From Planctomycetales bacterium 71-10 (GTDB lineage: Bacteria > Planctomycetota > Planctomycetia > Isosphaerales > Isosphaeraceae), in the NCBI GenBank assembly GCA_001898385.1, contig MKTT01000149.1, positions 1 through 56,107 of the forward strand: 56,107 nucleotides of DNA. The letters run 5' to 3'. The notes beneath the pieces were generated by a model, which was not told the origin of the DNA, did no database searches, and saw only the letters and a program-made list of their open reading frames with translations. The position numbers and the translations under genes were made by a program. The first letter of the stretch is position 1, and every line of letters begins with the position of its first letter. This document shows positions 32,536 to 41,500 of the stretch, in pieces.

Positions 32536-35500
32536 TCGACGCGACGAGCTTCGGCGTGGCCTGGCTGGTCCGATCCACGGCGTTGCTGGCGGCGGGCCTG
32601 GTCGCCGGGCGGCTGCTCCGGAGGCGCGGTCCGGCGGTGCAGTCGGCGGTCTACCGGGCGACGCTGGCCGCCGTGCTCGCCTGCCCGGCGGCGTCGGCCC
32701 TGCTCGGGGCGATGGGCGTGGCGGGCTTCGCCCTGCGGCCGGCCGAGGCCCCCGCGCCGGCCGCGCCACAAGTCGCGTCCGCATTCGTCCCGGCCCTTCC
32801 GGACGCGACCCCGGAGGCGGCGTATGACGACGTGGAGCCTGAGGTCGCGTCCCTCGAACCGGGCCCGGCGCCCGATCCCGTCGCGCGAGGCGCGGAAGAC
32901 CCCGCGGCCGGCCCCTTCCCCTGGATGGCGGCCGGGGCGTCGATCTGGGCGCTGGGGGCGTCCTTGCTCCTGGCCCGGATGGCGATGCAGCAATTCCGCG
33001 TGGCGCGGCTGCGGGCGACGGCGACCGACGTCGACGCCGAGTCTCGCTCGCTCTGCGACGCCCTGGCGCGAGCCCTGGGCGTGACGACGCCGAGGCTGGG
33101 GCGATCGCCGTTCGTCCCCGGCCCCTGCCTGGACGGCCTGCTGCGGCCGATGATCCTGCTGCCCGAGGAGGTCGACGGCGACGAGCGCGACGCGATCGCC
33201 CACGAGCTGGCGCACCTGGCCCGTCGCGACGCCTGGTGGAACCTGGCGCGTCGGCTGGCGTCGGCGCTGCTGTGGCCGCAGCCGCTCGCGTGGCGGCTCT
33301 CGCGGCGGCTGGAGGCGACGGCCGAGGAGGTCTGCGACGACGTCGTGGTCTCCCTCGGCGCGGATCGTTCCCGCTACGCCGACCTCCTGGTGGCGACGGC
33401 CGGCCGGGGCGTGACGCCCCTCGCGCCGGCGGCCGTGGGGATGGTGTCGCTGCGGTCGGCGTCGGCGCGTCGGGTCGCGCGGATCCTCGACGCCTCGCGC
33501 CCGCTCTCCACCCGGGCGGGGCGTCGGGCGGTCGCGGCCGTCCTGGCTGTCGGCCTGGCCGCCACGGGCTTCGCCGGCCTGTTCAACGTGGCGCGGAAGG
33601 CCGAGGCCGAGCCGCCGGCGCCCGCGGAGGACGTCGCGCCGGAGCCGCCCGCCGCCGCCGAGCCCGGCGCGGTCGCGGGCCAGGTCGTGGACGAGGCCGG
33701 GCGCCCCGTCGCGAGGGCGACCGTCGCGGCGTGGCGGTCGATCTATGTGGACGAGGCGTTGCAGGCCGTCCCCCGCGAGGTCGCCCGCACGGCCGCGGAC
33801 GACGACGGCCGGTTCCATCTGCCCGCCGAGGCGTTGAAGGACGGCGTGCGGGTCGTCGTGCTGGCCTCGGGCTTCCACGCGGCCGTCGGTCCGGCCCGGA
33901 ATCTCCTCGACCCGAGCGCCCCGGTCCTCCTCCGGCGCGGCGAGCCGACGACGATCGAGGGTTTCATCGACGGCCCCGAGGGCCGGCCCGTCGCCGGGGC
34001 CCGCGTCGAGGTCCGCTCCGCCTATCCGGTCGATCCGACGGAGTCCGACGCCCATCATGCCCGGGTGATCTTCGGGGGCGTGGAGATTCCCGCGTCGGTC
34101 CTGGGCATCGGGCCCGCGACCACCGACGCCGACGGCCGGTTCCGCATCGACGGCCTCTGCCGCGGCGACGGCGCGGACCTGCGGATCTCGGGCGTCGACG
34201 TCGCCGACCGGGCGACGCGCGTCGTCCTGCGGCCGGCGACGAAGCCGCCGGTCGGGCCTCTCCGGTCGTCCTGGTCGCGGCTCGACGACGGCAAGGTCCA
34301 CGAGCTGCCCGTCGAGGTCGCGATGGAGGCCGCCCGAGCGGTCGAGGGCGTGGTGCGCGACGTGGACTCCGGCGAGCCCATCGCGGGGGCCATCGTGTCG
34401 GCCTCGTTCGTGTCCGCCCGCCAACTGGCGTCTCGCGTCCCCCGGGACGAGGCGCAGGCCGCCGTGATCGCGAAGTGGTCGCCGCCGATCGGCTGGCCGC
34501 CGGCGGTCGACGTGGACCTGACCGCGATCACCGACGCCCAGGGCCGCTATCGGATCGCCGGCGCACCCCGGGACGACGCCTTCGACCTGGCCCTCGCCGT
34601 CTTCCCGCCGGCCGACGGCCCGTACCTCCACACCCGGTCGCGTCTCGTCCCCCGGACGGCCGAGGCGAGGCCGATCGCCTTCGACATCGACCTGAAGCGG
34701 GGCGTGTTGATCGAAGGGAGGGTCCTTGATGAGCGCGGGGTGCCCGTCGACGCCCTGGTCGATTACTACCCCTCGCTGGCCAACCCGGACGCGAAGGCGC
34801 TGCCGCAGTTCGATCCCAACGTCCTGATCCTCCCCTGGGGCCATCGCCACCGCACCGACGCCGAGGGCCGCTTCCGCTTGCCGGGCCTCCCGGGCGCGGG
34901 CGTCGTGGGCGTGCGGGCGGCGAACCCCTACGAGTTGCGGGCCGGCCTGGGGGCCGACGGGCTGGCGACGACGAACGACGGCCATAGCCTGGCCGTCTAC
35001 GATCAGGTCCGGCCGACCGACTTCAACGCCGTGAAGGCCGTCGAGATCCCCGAGGGCGTCGCGACGTTCGCGGCGGGCGAGGTCCGGCTCGACCGCGGCC
35101 GGGACGTCAGGCTCCGGGTGGTGGACGAGGCGGGGCGGCCGGCGATCGGCGCCCTGGTCGGCGGGACGTCGCCGCGCCTGCCCGGCCTCGTGACCGGCGT
35201 CCCGGTCGATGAGAACGGTGAGGTCGCGATCCGGGCCCTCGCCCGCGGCGAGCGCCGGGCGATCCGCATCCGGCACGGCGAGGGGAAGCTGGGCGCGTTC
35301 CTGGCCCTGTCGGCCGAGGACGTCCCCGAGGGCCGCCCCCTGGTCGTCACGATCCGCCCGTTCGGGTCGGTCTCGGGGCGATTCGTCGACTCCTGGGGCC
35401 GTCCCGTCGCCGGCCGGGCGACGCTGGGGATGACCGCCTCCGAGGTGGACGCGATACGGGCCGGCACGAGCGTCCGGACCGTCGAGGTGGACGCCCAGGG

Positions 35501-35786
35501 ACGGTTCCGGATCGACGACCTGTTGCCCGGCGAGGGCTTCGGCATCCTGTGGCTCCCCCGCGCGATGCCCCGTCGGGACGTCATCCCGGGCCGGATCCCG
35601 GGAGGGTTCTCCTCCTTCCTCCCGATCGGCCCCCTGAAGGTCGAGCCCGGCCGCACGGCCGACCTGGGGACGATCGACGTCGACTCCGGCCGCCGCGCCG
35701 ACGAGCCGGGGCCGGCCCAGATACCGCCTCCGAAGGGGGAGGCGCGGCTCGTCCGGACGGGTGCGGGGGGGGATGAGATATTCTGA
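32532..35786 (+). CDS. BlaR1-like M56 metallopeptidase fused to carboxypeptidase-regulatory-like repeats
   Basis: 1084 residues. N-terminal membrane helices (about 12-30, 42-66, 131-150) flank a zinc protease site HELAH (H224, E225, H228) in AIAHELAHLARRDAWW, with the distal acidic EEVCDD at about 265. This is the BlaR1/MecR1 M56 fold. Another helix lies near 336-358. From about 385 to the end come several CarboxypepD_reg-like beta domains (GQVVDEAGRPVARATV, GFIDGPEGRPVAGARV, GRVLDERGVPVDAL, and others), replacing the penicillin-binding sensor. The external signal is unknown; the protease probably cleaves the BlaI repressor. Confidence 0.88.
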   Translation: MIDATSFGVAWLVRSTALLAAGLVAGRLLRRRGPAVQSAVYRATLAAVLACPAASALLGAMGVAGFALRPAEAPAPAAPQVASAFVPALPDATPEAAYDDVEPEVASLEPGPAPDPVARGAEDPAAGPFPWMAAGASIWALGASLLLARMAMQQFRVARLRATATDVDAESRSLCDALARALGVTTPRLGRSPFVPGPCLDGLLRPMILLPEEVDGDERDAIAHELAHLARRDAWWNLARRLASALLWPQPLAWRLSRRLEATAEEVCDDVVVSLGADRSRYADLLVATAGRGVTPLAPAAVGMVSLRSASARRVARILDASRPLSTRAGRRAVAAVLAVGLAATGFAGLFNVARKAEAEPPAPAEDVAPEPPAAAEPGAVAGQVVDEAGRPVARATVAAWRSIYVDEALQAVPREVARTAADDDGRFHLPAEALKDGVRVVVLASGFHAAVGPARNLLDPSAPVLLRRGEPTTIEGFIDGPEGRPVAGARVEVRSAYPVDPTESDAHHARVIFGGVEIPASVLGIGPATTDADGRFRIDGLCRGDGADLRISGVDVADRATRVVLRPATKPPVGPLRSSWSRLDDGKVHELPVEVAMEAARAVEGVVRDVDSGEPIAGAIVSASFVSARQLASRVPRDEAQAAVIAKWSPPIGWPPAVDVDLTAITDAQGRYRIAGAPRDDAFDLALAVFPPADGPYLHTRSRLVPRTAEARPIAFDIDLKRGVLIEGRVLDERGVPVDALVDYYPSLANPDAKALPQFDPNVLILPWGHRHRTDAEGRFRLPGLPGAGVVGVRAANPYELRAGLGADGLATTNDGHSLAVYDQVRPTDFNAVKAVEIPEGVATFAAGEVRLDRGRDVRLRVVDEAGRPAIGALVGGTSPRLPGLVTGVPVDENGEVAIRALARGERRAIRIRHGEGKLGAFLALSAEDVPEGRPLVVTIRPFGSVSGRFVDSWGRPVAGRATLGMTASEVDAIRAGTSVRTVEVDAQGRFRIDDLLPGEGFGILWLPRAMPRRDVIPGRIPGGFSSFLPIGPLKVEPGRTADLGTIDVDSGRRADEPGPAQIPPPKGEARLVRTGAGGDEIF

Positions 35787-35827
35787 AAAGCCGGCCGTCT
35801 CTGAGTCTGGGGCGGCCTTCGTAACGG

Positions 35828-36009
35828 CCTTCCCCCCTGGCGGGGGAAGGTGGCCCGCAGGGCCGGATGAGGGGGACGACGCACCAGACGGCCGTCGGGA
35901 TTCGCGCCGGCCCGTTCGGGCGGGACTTCGGATCCCGACGGGCCTCGTGCTTCGCGTCCCCCTCATCTGACCGCTTCGCGGTCTGTCTTCCCCCGTGAGG
36001 GGGGAAGAC
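35828..36009. repeat. Inverted-repeat intergenic element, copy D (GGATGAGGGGG subfamily)
   Basis: Left arm CCTTCCCCCCTGGCGGGGGA through GGATGAGGGGGACG; right arm CGTCCCCCTCATC through GGGGGAAGAC. About 80 unrelated bases lie inside. In the 365-base gap between the M56 gene and the PEP-CTERM gene; the rest of the gap holds a CGCCCCG/CGGGGCG hairpin at 36025-36043. Confidence 0.82.
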
Positions 36010-36151
36010 CGTTCGTGTCGGGGTCGCCCCGAAATCCGGGGCGGTCGGTGAAAAAGCGCCAACCAGACCTCCCCCGAGTTGCACTCTCTCCATCGGCCGC
36101 CTCGTCCGGGGCGATGGAGACATTGGAAGCGGGTGCAGACGGGAGGATTCC

Positions 36152-36745
36152 ATGAAGCGGATCATCTTCGGGGCCGTCGCCCTGGGGCTCGGTCTCGGCC
36201 TCGGCGGCGCGCCGGCGCGGGCCGCCTTGATGGCGGAGGCGACGATCTCGGCGACCGACAACGGGTCGTCGTACGACTACGCGATCGTGCTGACGAACAC
36301 GAGCACCGCCGGCGAGACCATCGGCACGTTCTGGTACGCGTGGATCCCGGGCCAGGACTACCTGAAGACCTCGCCGATCTCGACCACCTCGCCGGCCGGC
36401 TGGTCGGCGACGATCACCCACGTCCCGGACGTGCCGACGAACGGCTACGCGATCGCCTGGACGTCCGGGACCTTCGCCTCGAACGACCCGGCTTTCCGCC
36501 TGGCGGCGGGGGATACGGCGACCTTCGGCTTCCGGAGCGTCGACGCGCCCGCCGAGGTCTTCGGGGATTCCCTCTTCTTCGACAACCCGCCCGTGGGGAC
36601 GTCGTTCGTCTATATCGGCCAGCAGTTCGGCGACCCGGGGTTCCGGTTCGTGGTGGCGGCCGTGCCCGAGCCCTCGTCGCTGGCCCTGGCGTCCGTCGCG
36701 GGGCTCGCCGCGGCGGGGGCGGCCCTGCGGCGTCGGCGGGGCTGA
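36152..36745 (+). CDS. PEP-CTERM sorting domain protein
   Basis: 197 residues. A signal peptide (MKRIIFGAVALGLGLGLGG, cleavage near ARA) is followed by a beta-rich extracellular part (DNGSSYDYAIVLTNTSTAGE, WYAWIPGQDYL). The C-terminus is a canonical sorting signal: VPEPSS, a hydrophobic helix, then RRRRG. PEP-CTERM proteins are processed by an exosortase, not found in this window. GGGAGG precedes the ATG by 6 bases. Probably a surface or matrix protein. Confidence 0.92.
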   Translation: MKRIIFGAVALGLGLGLGGAPARAALMAEATISATDNGSSYDYAIVLTNTSTAGETIGTFWYAWIPGQDYLKTSPISTTSPAGWSATITHVPDVPTNGYAIAWTSGTFASNDPAFRLAAGDTATFGFRSVDAPAEVFGDSLFFDNPPVGTSFVYIGQQFGDPGFRFVVAAVPEPSSLALASVAGLAAAGAALRRRRG

Positions 36746-36846
36746 AATCCGCGCGAGGACTATCCCGATCCCGGCGGCGTCCCTATCCTTGACTCATCCG
36801 GCCGCATCCCGCCGTCGGGATCGCCCCACTCTTTGAGTGCCGCAGC

Positions 36847-36867
36847 GCCCCGGCCGGGAGCCGGGGC
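36847..36867 (+). terminator. GC-rich hairpin between the PEP-CTERM and ECF genes
   Basis: GCCCCGGC and GCCGGGGC form an 8-bp stem around CGGGA, about 100 bases after the PEP-CTERM stop and 26 bases before the ECF start. No T-run; a terminator role is weakly supported. Confidence 0.3.
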
Positions 36868-36892
36868 GGCGGCGTTTCGGAGGCCGAGGCGC

Positions 36893-37801
36893 ATGGCATC
36901 TTCCCTGATCGACGATCGGGCCTCGACGACGGACGCGGTGGCGGGCGAGGGCGACCGGGCCCTGCTCGACCGCTTCCTAAACGACCGCGACGAGGCGGCC
37001 TTCGAGCGGCTGGTGGCCCGGCACGGGCTGAAGGTGCTGGCGGCCTGCCGCCGCCGGCTGGGGCCGGGCCAGGACGCCGAGGACGCCTATCAGGCCACGC
37101 TCCTCCTCCTGGCGACCCGGGGCGGCTCGATCCGGAGCACGGGCGACCTCGGCGCCTGGCTCTGCGGGGTCGCCCGCCGCGTGGCCGCCCGCGCCCGGAT
37201 GAAGGCCGACCGCCTCCGCCGGCTGGAGGGGGCGCCGGTCGACTTCAGCCGGGTCGCCGACCGCCGCGAGCGCGGGCCGGCCGACGACCTCCGCCCCGCC
37301 CTGCGCGCCGAGATCGAGCGGCTGCCGGAGAAGTATCGCCGGCCGATCGAGCTGTGCTACTGGGACGGCCTCACCAGCGAGCAGGCCGCGACCCTCCTGC
37401 GCTGCCCCGCCGGGACGCTCAAGTGGCGGCTGGCCCAGGCCCGCGAGGACCTCCGGGGCCGCCTCGGCCGCGCCGGGATCGCGCTGGCGGCGCTCCTCGC
37501 CTGGATGGCCCGCCCGCGGCCGGCGTCGGCCTCCGAGGCGCCCGTCGCGCCCCCCGCCCGCCTGGACGAGGCGGCCGTCGAGCTGGCCTCGCGGGCCCGC
37601 GAGGCCGCCGCGTCGGCCCCGGCCTCGTCGCCCGCCGTCCCCCCCGCCGGCGCGCGGGGCCGTCGCCTGATCCGGCTCATCCCGCTGCTGATCCTCGCGG
37701 CGGCGTTCTTCGCCTACGTCTGGGAGGGGCGGACCTTCGCCCGCGTCCACGAGCTGGCCGCCTCGCTCGGGCTGGTCGAGGCCCCGCGCGGCTGCCATTA
37801 G
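36893..37801 (+). CDS. ECF-type RNA polymerase sigma factor with C-terminal membrane anchor
   Basis: 302 residues. Region sigma2 at about 24-95 (EAAFERLVARHGLKVLAACR, DAEDAYQATLLLLATRGG) and sigma4 at about 141-190 (LPEKYRRPIELCYWDGLTSE, AGTLKWRLAQAREDLR). Unlike minimal ECF factors, residues 195-302 extend through an Ala/Pro linker to a membrane helix (about 259-277, RLIPLLILAAAFFAYVWEG) and a 25-residue tail. The sigma domains would face the cytoplasm while tethered. ATG 36893 follows a GGAGG-rich stretch. Such tethered ECF factors occur in planctomycetes. Confidence 0.9.
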   Translation: MASSLIDDRASTTDAVAGEGDRALLDRFLNDRDEAAFERLVARHGLKVLAACRRRLGPGQDAEDAYQATLLLLATRGGSIRSTGDLGAWLCGVARRVAARARMKADRLRRLEGAPVDFSRVADRRERGPADDLRPALRAEIERLPEKYRRPIELCYWDGLTSEQAATLLRCPAGTLKWRLAQAREDLRGRLGRAGIALAALLAWMARPRPASASEAPVAPPARLDEAAVELASRAREAAASAPASSPAVPPAGARGRRLIRLIPLLILAAAFFAYVWEGRTFARVHELAASLGLVEAPRGCH

Positions 37802-37916
37802 GAGATCGACCGACCGCCGATGCGTTGACGGCGGCCCCGCCCGCGGGCGATCATGCAGACATTCGGCCCGGCCGAAGTGGGCCGGGTCCCGTCGGGCGTG
37901 GATCGGGGCGGCGCGC

Positions 37917-38498
37917 GTGGAACCGACGTCCCTCAGCTTGCTGGACCGGCTCAGGTCGGCGCGTCCGGACGCGTCCGACTGGGACCGCCTGCACGGCCTG
38001 TACCTGCCGCTGATCCGCGGCTGGCTGGGGCGCGTCCCGGGCCTGGGCGCCGAGGCCGACGACCTGGCGCAGGACGTCTTCGCGGTCCTCATCCGCGAAC
38101 TCCCCCGCTTCGACCGCCGCCGCGAGGGCTCGTTCCGCGCCTGGCTGCGCCAGGTGGCCGTGAACCGCGTGCGGTCCCACCGCCGGCGCGGCCGGCGCAT
38201 CCCCGTCGCCGGGCTCGACCCGGCCGAGGGATTCCTGGACCGCCTCGCCGACCCCGCCGGCGACCTGGCCCGCGAGTGGGACCGCGAGCACGACCGGTTC
38301 GTCTTCGACCGCCTCCTGGAGGTCGTCCGGCCGGACTTCGCGCCCGCGACGTGGGAGGCGTTCCGCCGGTTCGCCCTGGACGGCCTCCCCGCCGCCGAGG
38401 TCGCCGCCGGGCTGGGCCTGTCCGAGAACGCCGTGATCCGGGCCAAGTCGCGGATCCTCAAGAGGTTGCGGGCCGAGGCGGGGGATTTCCTGAGCTGA
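37917..38498 (+). CDS. ECF sigma factor paired with the downstream kinase
   Basis: 193 residues from GTG 37917. Sigma2 at about 25-92 (LYLPLIRGWLGRVPGLGAEADDL, AQDVFAVLIRELPRF) and sigma4 at about 140-185 (TWEAFRRFALDGLPAAEVAA, LSENAVIRAKSRILKRL). The size and the missing extra domain are standard ECF. The next gene, 83 bases on, encodes a zinc-finger kinase, the ECF-kinase arrangement common in planctomycetes. A decayed homologue of this sigma lies in front of the second kinase at 46205. No anti-sigma gene is seen. Confidence 0.9.
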   Translation: MEPTSLSLLDRLRSARPDASDWDRLHGLYLPLIRGWLGRVPGLGAEADDLAQDVFAVLIRELPRFDRRREGSFRAWLRQVAVNRVRSHRRRGRRIPVAGLDPAEGFLDRLADPAGDLAREWDREHDRFVFDRLLEVVRPDFAPATWEAFRRFALDGLPAAEVAAGLGLSENAVIRAKSRILKRLRAEAGDFLS

Positions 38499-38581
38499 TC
38501 GGATTTTTCGAGGCATGTCGGGGCCGGACGCCGCCTTTCCCTCTCGTGATCGATCGCGACGCAGCCCCCGGAGGACGACCG

Positions 38582-41500
38582 ATGCCCGACCACCCCAGCG
38601 AAGCCGACCTCCGGGCCTACGGCCTGGGCCGCCTCGACGACGCCCCGGCCGCGGAAATCGCCGCGCACCTGGACGCCTGCCCGGCCTGCCGCCGCCGCGC
38701 GGCCGAGGCGTCGTCCGACTCGTTCCTGGGCCGGCTCCGCGACGCCCGCGCGGCGGCCGGGGGCGGGGCCGAGCCGTCGCCGCAAGCCGTCGCCGCCCGG
38801 TCCGCGACCGGCGGCCGGGACGCCGAACCGCCGCCGGCCGACTCGCTCCCCCCCGGCCTGGCCGACCACCCCGACTACACGATCCTCCGCGAGCTGGGCC
38901 GCGGCGGCATGGGCGTGGTCTACCTCGCCCACAACACCATCATGGGCCGCGACGAGGTGCTGAAGGTGATGGGCGCCCACATCATGGAGCGCCCGGGGAT
39001 CTTCGACCGCTTCCAGCGCGAGATCCGCGCCGTGGCGAGGTTGCATCACAAGAACATCGTGACGGCGTACTCGGCGTTCCGGCTCGGCGGCGGGCTGGTC
39101 TTCGCGATGGAGTACGTGGAGGGGATGGACCTGGCCCGGCTCATCAAGGTGAAGGGCCCGCTGCCGGTCGTCCACGCCGCCTACTTCGCCCAGCAGGCCG
39201 CCCGCGGCCTCCAGCACGCCCACGAGCGCGGGATGGTCCACCGCGACATCAAGCCCCACAACCTGATGCTCACCCACGACGGCGACCTGCGCGTCGTCAA
39301 GATCCTCGACTTCGGCCTGGCCAAGGCCACCCGCGAGGGGCACGTCGACGCCGCCCTGACGCAGTCGGGCCAGGCGCTGGGGACGCCGGACTACATCGCG
39401 CCGGAGCAGATCCTCAACGCCCCCGACGTCGACGTCCGGGCCGACGTCTACAGCCTCGGGTGCACGCTCTACTTCTTCCTCACCGGCCGCGCGCCGTTCC
39501 GGGGGAACTCGCTGTACGACCTCTACCAGGCCCACATGTCGCGCGAGGCCGACCCGCTGAACCGCATCCGTCCCGACGTCCCCTCCGGCCTGGCGGCCCT
39601 GGCGTCCAAGATGATCGCCAAGGACCCGGCCGACCGCTTCCAGACCCCCGCCGAGGTCGCCGACGCCCTGGCCCCCTTCCTGAAGAAGGCCGCGGCCGAC
39701 CCCCGCCCGGCGACGGCCCCCCCTCGCCCCGCGGCGACCGACCCGGCCGTCGAGCTGACCCGCGACGACCGCCCGATCCCGACCCCTCCCCCGATCCCGA
39801 AGCCGACGGCCGCCTCGCCCGACAAGCCCGCCCCCCCGGAAGCGATGTGGACGAGCCTGATCGACTTCCGCGACACCGAGGCCGCCGGCCGCTCCGCCAC
39901 ACCCCCGCCCGTCGTGCTACCGGCCCGCACCGCGGCCCGGGGGAAGCTGCCGCCGCGGGCCGTCGCGATCGGCCTGGGCGCGCTGGGGACGCTCCTGGCC
40001 CTGGCCCTGCTCGCCGCCCAACTCTTCGTCCGCACGCCGGACGGCACCATCGTCTTCGACGACCTGCCGAAGGACGCCGTCGTGACGGTCGACGGCGCGA
40101 AGGTCGACGTCGCCTGGGCCGAGGGCGACGCCGGCCGCGTCTCCGTCGCCGCCGGCCCCCACGGCCTGGAGGTCCGCCAGGGCCGCGTGAAGCTCTACGG
40201 CGACCGCGTCACCGTCGACGCCGGCAAGCCGTTCTCGATCCGCCTCGAACGGCCTGGAGTCGTTCCCGAGGGGTCGGCGCCGAGGGGGGACGTCGCCTCG
40301 CGGGCGACGTCGGCCGAGGGGGCCGCGCCCGCTCCGACGTCCGCGGCGGTCGTCCCGGCGGATGACGCGAACCCCTGGCCCGCCGCCGAGACGCCCGACG
40401 GCGAGATCCGGGAGGGGTGGTTCGCGGCGGCGGTCAGCCCGGACCTCCGCCGCGCGATCTGGGACGGCCCGAACGGCGTCTTCCACATCGTCTCGGCCGC
40501 CGGCGACCGCGCCCCGATCGACGTGGACGCCTCCAAGCATTGGGTCTGGCACATGGATTTCAGCCCCGACGGCGAACACGTCGCCAGCTCCGGGAACGAC
40601 GACCTCGTCAAGATCTGGGACGCCTCCACCGGCGCGCTGGTGCGCGAGCTGCGGGGCCATACCGCCGGCGTCCTCAGCTTCGCCTACAGTCGCGATGGCA
40701 GACGCCTGGCGTCGGCGGGCATGGACGCGACGGTCCGCATCTGGGACGTGGAGAGCGGGGCCCTGCAAGCGACCCTGAACGGCCACACCGACAACGTCTG
40801 GTGCGTCGCCTTCAGCCCCGACGGCCGACGCCTGGCCAGCGGCGAGGGGAACTACGAGGACCGGACGAAAGGGCCCGGCCAGGGGAAGGTCCTGCTGTGG
40901 GACCTGGAAGCCGGATCGTCGGTCGCCCTGGACGAGCATGACATGAGGGCGGCCGCCGTCGCGTTCAGCCCCGACGGCCGACGCCTGGCCACCGCCTCCT
41001 TCGACAAGACCGTGAAGGTCTGGGACGTCGAGGCGCGTCGCTGCATCGCGACGCTTCGAGGGACGGACGCCTGCCGGACGGCCGTGGCGTTCAGCCCGGA
41101 CGGCCGGCTCATCGCCGAGGTCGGGCGCGACGGCGTCGCCCGGGTCTGGGATGCGTCCGATTTCTCGCTCGTCGTCGCGAGAGAGGGGCTCGCGAATTTC
41201 GTCCGATTCAGCCCCGGCGGCGGCTGGATCTACACCGGCGGGCCGGCCAACCTCAAGGCGTGGAGGATCCCGCGGCCCGCCGCCTCGGCCCCGACGGCCT
41301 CGCCTCCGGCCCCGCCCGCCCCCGCCGACGGCTTCACGCCGCTGTTCAACCGCTGGGATCTCGGCGGCTGGGAGCAGGATCCAAACCAGCCGGGCGATTG
41401 GCGGGTTGAGAACGGCGTCCTGGTCGGGACGACGCCCAAGCGGGGCTATCTCAACACGATCCGGCGCGATTACAAGGACTTCCGCCTTCGTGTCGAGGCC

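Noticed and set aside
38515..40365. 616-codon frame overlapping the first kinase in another frame
   Set aside because: Arg/Pro/Gly-rich shadow of the kinase; no motifs.
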